From an uncultured Treponema sp. (GTDB taxonomy: Bacteria; Spirochaetota; Spirochaetia; Treponematales; Treponemataceae), in the NCBI GenBank assembly GCA_937923945.1, contig CALDWC010000089.1, positions 1 through 19,633 on the forward strand: 19,633 nucleotides of DNA, written 5' to 3'. The notes under the pieces were generated by a model. That model searched no databases, was not told the origin of the DNA, and saw only the letters and a program-made list of their open reading frames with translations. The translations under genes were made by a program, and so were the position numbers. This document shows positions 14,782 through 19,633 of this stretch, one piece after another. Position 1 is the stretch's first letter; each line of letters starts with the position of its first letter.

Positions 14782-16435
14782 ATCGGACAGTTTGTTTTCG
14801 GTCAGCATAAAAATTATAAAGCGTCATCCGTTTTTTTTTCTCGCTTCGATGGTGTCGGCTTTTTTATTGCAGTTTACCGGTGGTTTGTTTCCGGCTTTTA
14901 TTGAAAAGCACCTGTTTTCATTTTTTGAAAACAAAGTTGAACTACCGCTTGGAATTTGGACTATCATAATTTTGATGGTGACAATGTTTTTGTTACAAGT
15001 AATTGCTTATGTAACGCTGAAAGTTAGTTGGCTTTTTCGTACAAAGATAAAAAATATCTTTGTCAATAAAATGCTTACTGCAATTATATTAGAACCAAAA
15101 GATTTTATACGTGATGAAGCTACAGGAGAGACTGCATATAAATTTCGCGAAGACCCTGAGCAAATTGCGTATTTGCTTACAACCTCGTTTCCACATTTTT
15201 CTACATCGATTGTTGTCGCTATTATGACCGTTTTGTTAATGTTTTCGGTAAATACTATTTTCACCTGCATTGCCTTGTGTTTGATTGTTTTGAATGTTGT
15301 CATCACTACGTTTTTGTTGCCGCTGGTTGAACGCTGGCGTGAAGATAGTTTAAAAGCACAAGCTGAAACGTCCGGCTTTTTAACTATAGCATTGCAATCG
15401 ACTCAAGAAATAAAAACAAATTATAAAAATGAGTATTTTATTGATGCTTATTTCCATATAAATAAAAATGCTGAACAAGCATCTATTCGTGAAAATATCG
15501 GTAACTCTATCATTGAATCTCTTTTTAGATTGGGACATCAATTAATTACTGCGTGTATGCTTATTTTTATTGCCTTACATATTGGAGACAATAATTTTTC
15601 GGTTGGTAACATTGCATTTTTTATGAGCTTGGCAGTTTCTCTTTCGAACTTTGCTTTTTCTATTTCAGGATTTATTGTCACAACCAAACAAACAAATATT
15701 TCACTGAAACGCGTTCAAGATATTTATGACAAAAAAAAGAATTCAGATGAACTACCCTCGCTAAAAAATCTTGCACAATTACCAATGCAGTCTCTCGTCG
15801 TAAAAAAACTGTGCATAGAATATCCCGAAAGTCATTTTAAAATAGAAAAATCGTTTGAGCTTTTTGCCGGTGAGTATCTGTTTATTGTTGGAGCAGTCGG
15901 CTCCGGAAAAAGCTCAGTGATTAAGGCAATGCTCGGTATTGCAAAAAAGACGAGTGGTGAAATTATCTTAAATGGTGAGCCTGTAGAAAATCCGCAAGCT
16001 ATTTTTGTTTCGCCGTTTGCAGTGTATGTTTCGCCAACGCCGCAAATTTTTAATATGAGCTTACGTGAAAATCTTTTGATTGGAGTGAGCCAAAAAGATA
16101 ATGTAAATATCAGTGATGCAGAAATACAAAATGCACTCAAAATTACTCGCTTTGACAAAGATATCACAACGATGAGCGAAGGTTTAGAAACAAAAGTCGG
16201 GAATCTAACATCGGGTGTTTCAGGCGGACAAGCCCAACGCATTGGAATTTCACGAGCACTTTTGTGCAAGAGCAAACTTTTAGTTCTCGATGATTGTTTT
16301 ACGGCGATTGATAAAATACTTGCCGAACAAATTAGGCACGATATCGCACAAATAAAGGGTTTAACAGTGATTGAGTTAAGCAACCGTACACCCAATATTG
16401 ATACTATTGCACGCGTAAAACTAATGCAGTTTTAG
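14768..16435 (+). CDS. ABC exporter subunit 2 (fused membrane and ATPase domains; degenerate catalytic site)
   Basis: This 555-aa partner has the same layout, with about six membrane helices (roughly 20-305) and a C-terminal ATPase. Walker A is GAVGSGKSS (375-383) and the signature VSGGQ (484-488) is intact. The hydrolysis residues are not: the Q-loop Gln is Pro423, the Walker B glutamate is Asp509 (LLVLDD), and the H-loop His is Asn539 (IELSNR). Together with subunit 1 this gives one competent and one degenerate ATP site. The start codon lies inside subunit 1, so production is coupled. Its sequence is A/T-rich compared with hutH and ettA, like subunit 1, which may mean the pair arrived together by transfer. 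Confidence 0.93.
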   Translation: MKKNKSDSLFSVSIKIIKRHPFFFLASMVSAFLLQFTGGLFPAFIEKHLFSFFENKVELPLGIWTIIILMVTMFLLQVIAYVTLKVSWLFRTKIKNIFVNKMLTAIILEPKDFIRDEATGETAYKFREDPEQIAYLLTTSFPHFSTSIVVAIMTVLLMFSVNTIFTCIALCLIVLNVVITTFLLPLVERWREDSLKAQAETSGFLTIALQSTQEIKTNYKNEYFIDAYFHINKNAEQASIRENIGNSIIESLFRLGHQLITACMLIFIALHIGDNNFSVGNIAFFMSLAVSLSNFAFSISGFIVTTKQTNISLKRVQDIYDKKKNSDELPSLKNLAQLPMQSLVVKKLCIEYPESHFKIEKSFELFAGEYLFIVGAVGSGKSSVIKAMLGIAKKTSGEIILNGEPVENPQAIFVSPFAVYVSPTPQIFNMSLRENLLIGVSQKDNVNISDAEIQNALKITRFDKDITTMSEGLETKVGNLTSGVSGGQAQRIGISRALLCKSKLLVLDDCFTAIDKILAEQIRHDIAQIKGLTVIELSNRTPNIDTIARVKLMQF

Positions 16436-16496
16436 GTCGACAAGGCGAAATAACACTAAAAAATATTCGGTTGAGTACCGACTACATTTAAAAGAT

Positions 16497-16526
16497 ATCG
16501 GCTTGTACAATACTATACAAGCCGAT
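16497..16526. other. Hairpin after the ABC exporter genes
   Basis: A perfect 11-bp inverted repeat (ATCGGCTTGTA 16497-16507 with TACAAGCCGAT 16516-16526) has an 8-nt loop. It ends 3 nt before repeat copy D and lies 62 nt after the exporter stop. There is no T-run on the plus strand; on the minus strand a CTTTT run follows. It may act as a weak bidirectional terminator or mRNA-end stabiliser. Confidence 0.5.
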
Positions 16527-16529
16527 TAA

Positions 16530-16606
16530 GGAAACGCTGATTAAAGGCTTGACGCCGTTTAACGGCGTTTAGAGATGCCCTCAATTCTCGATTGAATTAA
16601 TCAGTG
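16530..16606 (+). repeat. Dispersed MITE-like repeat, copy D (internally deleted)
   Basis: This 77-bp copy has only the two ends: GGAAACGCTGATTAAAGGCT from 16530 and CTCAATTCTCGATTGAATTA to about 16600, finishing in ATCAGTG. The core found in copies A, B, C and E is missing. The left part contains a near-continuous palindrome, ACGCCGTT-T-AACGGCGT. An internal deletion with both ends kept is typical of non-autonomous mobile elements. Confidence 0.8.
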
Positions 16607-16846
16607 CCGCTTTAAACCTGCTGTCAGCTTCTCTTGTGTATTAACGGGAAGCGAAGCGACACCGCGTTTTGTACTATCGTGGAAAAAATCGAGCCGGCGC
16701 CATACGGTACCGGCCCAAGCGAAACTACTTTTCACTTTCGACAACATCGGCATCGGCTGCATTTTTGCGAACTGACTCAATGCGTTTAAGCAGCCGGCTT
16801 TGCTTTCGTATGCCTCATCGGTTGCAACTTTGCCGAAAATAAAGTA
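16601..16846 (-). pseudogene. Possible gene fragment ended by repeat copy D
   Basis: The minus strand is open from inside the ABC-F gene to a TGA at 16603-16601, which lies in the terminal repeat of copy D. The part outside the ABC-F gene reads like real protein (VATDEAYESKAGCLNALSQF, AWAGTVWRRLDFFHDST) and is more GC-rich than nearby intergenic DNA. No family is recognised. I infer the 3'-truncated remains of a gene, its N-terminal part lost where the ABC-F promoter now lies. Chance openness remains possible. Confidence 0.3.
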
Positions 16847-16850
16847 TAGT
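16822..16850 (+). promoter_or_regulatory. Leaderless-type promoter of the ABC-F gene
   Basis: TTGCAA (16822-16827), a 17-bp spacer and TATAGT (16845-16850) end 5 nt before the ATG at 16856. Transcription should begin at or next to the start codon. No ribosome-binding site lies upstream. Confidence 0.6.
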
Positions 16851-16855
16851 ACGGT

Positions 16856-18592
16856 ATGGTAAAAACTCTTGATGACAAAAAAATAATTTATTCGATGTAC
16901 AAGGTGTCGCGCACACACGGTACAAAACAGGTAATTAAGGATATCAGCTTATCGTATTTTTACGGAGCAAAAATCGGGGTGGTCGGCTTAAACGGTTCGG
17001 GAAAGTCGAGCTTGCTGAAAATTATGGCGGGGATTGACACCGACTACGCCGGTGAAATTACCAAAGCGGACGGCTATTCAATCGGCTACTTGGAACAGGA
17101 GCCTTCACTGCAAAGCGGTAAAACCGTACGCGAAATTGTGTCGGAAGGCGTGCAGGACGTGTTGGATCTTTTGGCTGAGTTTGACGCGATTAACGAGCAG
17201 TTCGCTGATCCCGACGTTGATATGGATAAACTTTTAGCGAAACAGGCTCGTGTCCAAGAAAAGCTGGATGCGGTCGATGCTTGGAACTTGGAAACTCGTT
17301 TGGATTTAGCGATGGAAGCGCTCCGTTGTCCGCCGCCCGATACCAAGGTTGACGTTCTTTCGGGAGGAGAGCGTCGCCGTGTTGCGTTGTGCCGTCTATT
17401 GCTGCAAAAACCGGATATTCTCCTTTTGGATGAACCGACAAACCACTTGGATGCGGAAACGGTCGCCTGGCTTGAAAATCATCTGCACGCGTATGAGGGT
17501 ACCATTATTTGTGTCACGCACGATCGGTACTTTTTGGATAATATAGCGTCCTGGATTTTGGAACTTGACCGCGGCGAAGGAATCCCCTGGAAGGGAAATT
17601 ATTCCGGCTGGCTTGAACAAAAAGCAAAGCGGCTTGCTGAAGAAGAAAAGGGCGAAAGTGAGCGGCAAAAAACGCTGAAGCAGGAGTTGGAGTGGATTCA
17701 CATGAGTCCGAAAGGTCGCCATGCAAAAGGCAAAGCCCGTATCAATGATTATGAAAAGCTTTTGGAAAAAAACACCAAAGAAAAATTAAAAAATACGACG
17801 CTCACGATTCCGCCCGGACCGCGGCTGGGAAATACCGTTATTGATGTGAATGCCATTTCAAAATCCTACGGTACGAAAACGCTGTTTGAAAATCTTTCGT
17901 TTTCCGTTCCGCGCGGCGGTATTTTAGGCATTATCGGTGAAAACGGCGCGGGAAAAACGACGCTGTTTAAAATGATTGTTGGAGCGACTGGAATAAAAAC
18001 GCCCGAAGGCGAATCGCAAACGCCGACTATCGTAAAACCGGATAGCGGTGAAATTATTATCGGTGAAAGCGTTAAACTGTGTTATGTCGACCAAATGCGT
18101 GAAAAACTGGATGAAAATAAAACCGTGTGGGAGCAGCTTTCGGATGGACTCGATATTATTAAACTGGGAGACGGCGAGGCAATGCGGGAAGTAAATTCGC
18201 GGGCGTATTGTGCATGGTTTAATTTTTCGGGACAGGATCAGTCGCGCAAAGTCGGCGTTCTTTCCGGCGGTGAACGAAACCGCTTGAACCTCGCGATGAT
18301 GATTAAAGAGGGCGGCAATGTGCTCATGCTGGACGAACCGACCAACGACTTGGATGTTAATACGCTGCGGGCTTTGGAAAACGCGCTCGAAGATTTTTCC
18401 GGCTCCTGCATTGTGATAAGCCATGATCGCTGGTTTTTAGATCGCGTCTGCACGCATATTTTGTCGTTTGAAGGTGACGGTGAAATCCTCTTTCACGAAG
18501 GAAACTGGTCGGATTTTTGCGACTGGAAAACGAACGTGTTGGGGAAGGATGCAAAAAAATCGGGAAAAGGTTTGTATCGAAAGTTGGAGTAG
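16856..18592 (+). CDS. ettA: EttA-like ABC-F translation factor
   Basis: This soluble 578-aa protein has two ABC ATPase domains and no membrane part. Proteins of this type bind the ribosomal E site and tune translation to ATP level. Site 1: Walker A GLNGSGKSS (44-52), signature LSGGERRR (168-175), Walker B LLLDEPTNHLD, H-loop His222. Between the domains, PWKGNYSGWLEQK (244-256) and the basic linker up to about 320 match the EttA P-site contact domain. Site 2: GENGAGKTT (361-369), LSGGERNR (469-476), MLDEPTNDLD, His523. All catalytic residues are present. About 18 residues (377-394, GIKTPEGESQTPTIVK) are inserted in domain 2 relative to the usual EttA. The start is at an ATG directly after a promoter. 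Confidence 0.92.
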   Translation: MVKTLDDKKIIYSMYKVSRTHGTKQVIKDISLSYFYGAKIGVVGLNGSGKSSLLKIMAGIDTDYAGEITKADGYSIGYLEQEPSLQSGKTVREIVSEGVQDVLDLLAEFDAINEQFADPDVDMDKLLAKQARVQEKLDAVDAWNLETRLDLAMEALRCPPPDTKVDVLSGGERRRVALCRLLLQKPDILLLDEPTNHLDAETVAWLENHLHAYEGTIICVTHDRYFLDNIASWILELDRGEGIPWKGNYSGWLEQKAKRLAEEEKGESERQKTLKQELEWIHMSPKGRHAKGKARINDYEKLLEKNTKEKLKNTTLTIPPGPRLGNTVIDVNAISKSYGTKTLFENLSFSVPRGGILGIIGENGAGKTTLFKMIVGATGIKTPEGESQTPTIVKPDSGEIIIGESVKLCYVDQMREKLDENKTVWEQLSDGLDIIKLGDGEAMREVNSRAYCAWFNFSGQDQSRKVGVLSGGERNRLNLAMMIKEGGNVLMLDEPTNDLDVNTLRALENALEDFSGSCIVISHDRWFLDRVCTHILSFEGDGEILFHEGNWSDFCDWKTNVLGKDAKKSGKGLYRKLE

Positions 18593-18659
18593 GTTGTCGC
18601 TTAAACGGGAGAAAACACGCAAAAATTTTATGCAGGTTTCTCCCGCGGGAAACGCCGTG

Positions 18660-19514
18660 TTACTCACTTAAAAGTTTTTGTTTCCACTCCTGTAGCTTTG
18701 CGGCTTCTTCTGCGGGAAGTATCGGAAATTGCGGATTGAGATCTGCAAATTTTTCAACAATGATTTCGGAAACGAGATAGCGTGAAAACCATTTTTGGTC
18801 GGCGGGAATAATGTACCAAGGCGAATCTTTTGTTGAAGTTTCGTTAATCGCTTTTTCGTATGCTTTTTGATAATCATCCCAATAACCGCGTTCGGCAATA
18901 TCGGCACTTGAAAATTTCCAGTTTTTTTTCGGCTCATCAATTCGTGACAGTAAACGCTCTTTTTGTTCTTCTTTTGAAAGATGTAAGAAAAACTTCAGAA
19001 CTTCGATGCCGTTTTGGTGTAAATATTTTTCATAAGCGCGAATTTGTTCGTAGCGTTCGTCCCAAACTTCTTTCGTTTTCATCCGGTCAGGAAGATTTTG
19101 TTTTTCAACTAAATTGTGAACGCGGGTTACGATAACGTCTTCATAATGCGAGCGGTTGAAAATCGTAATACCGCCGCGAGCCGGCGCAACTTGATGAATA
19201 CGCCACAGGTAATCGTGCGAAAGTTCCGTCGATGAAGGAACTTTGAACGGGGCGACATACACTCCCTGCGGGTTAAACGTTGTCATCACATGGCGAACCA
19301 AACCGTCTTTTCCGGCAGTGTCCATCGCCTGTATGACAATCAAAAGGCCGTGTTTTCCTTCAGCATACAGCTTGTCTTGGAATTTTGCCATCAGCTTTAA
19401 ATTTTTCGGCATGAGGTGCTTTTCCACATCCTCGCGTTTTAAATCTTCTTCACAGTGGGTTGAAAAATCTTGTAATTCAATTTTTTTATTAACTAAATAT
19501 TTTTGTGTATTCAT
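18660..19514 (-). CDS. ppk2: Polyphosphate kinase 2 family protein
   Basis: PPK2 enzymes use inorganic polyphosphate to phosphorylate AMP, ADP or other nucleotides. The 284-aa protein has the single PPK2 domain: Walker A AMDTAGKDG, the basic patch after it (LVRHVMTTFNPQG), Walker B-like IFNRSHYED, and the lid region with ERLLSRIDEPKKNWKFS. The size fits a one-domain PPK2; AMP- or ADP-specific class cannot be told by eye. The ATG at 19514 is preferred because AAGGA lies 7 nt ahead; an in-frame ATG at 19532 would add six residues but lacks a ribosome-binding site. It converges on the ABC-F gene with 67 nt between stops. The upstream region is repeat copy E, so its promoter may lie within that repeat. 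Confidence 0.92.
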   Translation of the reverse strand: MNTQKYLVNKKIELQDFSTHCEEDLKREDVEKHLMPKNLKLMAKFQDKLYAEGKHGLLIVIQAMDTAGKDGLVRHVMTTFNPQGVYVAPFKVPSSTELSHDYLWRIHQVAPARGGITIFNRSHYEDVIVTRVHNLVEKQNLPDRMKTKEVWDERYEQIRAYEKYLHQNGIEVLKFFLHLSKEEQKERLLSRIDEPKKNWKFSSADIAERGYWDDYQKAYEKAINETSTKDSPWYIIPADQKWFSRYLVSEIIVEKFADLNPQFPILPAEEAAKLQEWKQKLLSE

Positions 19515-19533
19515 CGGTAATTCCTTATCCATT

Positions 19534-19633
19534 TGGAAACGCTGATTAAAGGCTTGACGCCGTTTAACATCGTTTCCTATTGTTTCTCAATGTTCAGTAT
19601 AAGTGGCTCTGAACATTTGCGAAACAACGATTT
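19534..19633 (+). repeat. Dispersed MITE-like repeat, copy E (cut by window end)
   Basis: It begins GGAAACGCTGATTAAAGGCT at 19535, continues GACGCCGTTTAAC, and carries the core TGTTTCTCAATGTTCAGTAT at about 19581-19600. The internal hairpin of copies A and B is absent, and the sequence diverges after 19600 before reaching the window end. It lies directly upstream of ppk2, opposite to that gene's direction. Confidence 0.75.

Noticed and set aside
18606..18645. Inverted repeat between ettA and ppk2 as a terminator
   Set aside because: The 9-bp arms enclose a 22-nt loop and no T-run follows, so it is too weak to call.

Overview
The window looks like chromosomal DNA of a Treponema-type spirochaete, perhaps an oral treponeme. 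This is inferred from moderate GC with A/T-rich intergenic DNA, several conserved-looking genes of no recognisable family, and the mix of a solo histidine ammonia-lyase, a BFD-containing NifU, an EttA-type ABC-F and PPK2. No rRNA or tRNA was seen, so the species is not fixed.

Layout from left to right. (1) 1-395: a full-length copy of a dispersed repeat, then a good sigma70-type promoter for hutH (396-1910), which ends at a clear intrinsic terminator. (2) 2053-4180: a tight envelope-regulation operon of a PadR regulator, a DUF1700 membrane protein, a 73-aa membrane peptide and a DUF4097 repeat protein. The padR promoter carries a perfect dyad that could be an autoregulatory operator. (3) 4208-4711: a convergent GNAT acetyltransferase, followed by about 0.45 kb that holds only a decayed XRE-like regulator. 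(4) 5206-8995: a minus-strand block of nifU, a signal-peptide protein, and two proteins of unknown function (207 and 655 aa). (5) 9104-9500: an inverted repeat copy fused to the 3' end of a cas2-like gene on the minus strand. That remnant has no start codon and was probably left behind by a lost CRISPR-Cas locus. (6) 9517-12982: an unknown 495-aa protein translationally coupled to transketolase. (7) 12984-16435: a repeat copy that provides the ribosome-binding site region for a two-gene heterodimeric ABC exporter with one intact and one degenerate ATP site. (8) 16497-16850: a hairpin, an internally deleted repeat copy and a possible gene fragment. (9) 16856-18592: an EttA-like ABC-F ATPase, convergent with ppk2 (18660-19514), whose upstream region is another repeat copy running off the window.

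Two themes run through the window. The first is a MITE-like repeat family, five copies in under 20 kb. Its ends resemble GGAAACGCTGATTAA and TTAATCAGTG, its interior folds into hairpins, and its terminal repeat supplies stop codons to two truncated reading frames. The second is a group of five genes (GNAT, 655-aa, 207-aa, 495-aa, ABC-F) that have no Shine-Dalgarno sequence and carry a -10-like hexamer only 5-9 nt before the ATG, which points to leaderless or nearly leaderless mRNAs. The other protein genes mostly have recognisable ribosome-binding sites.
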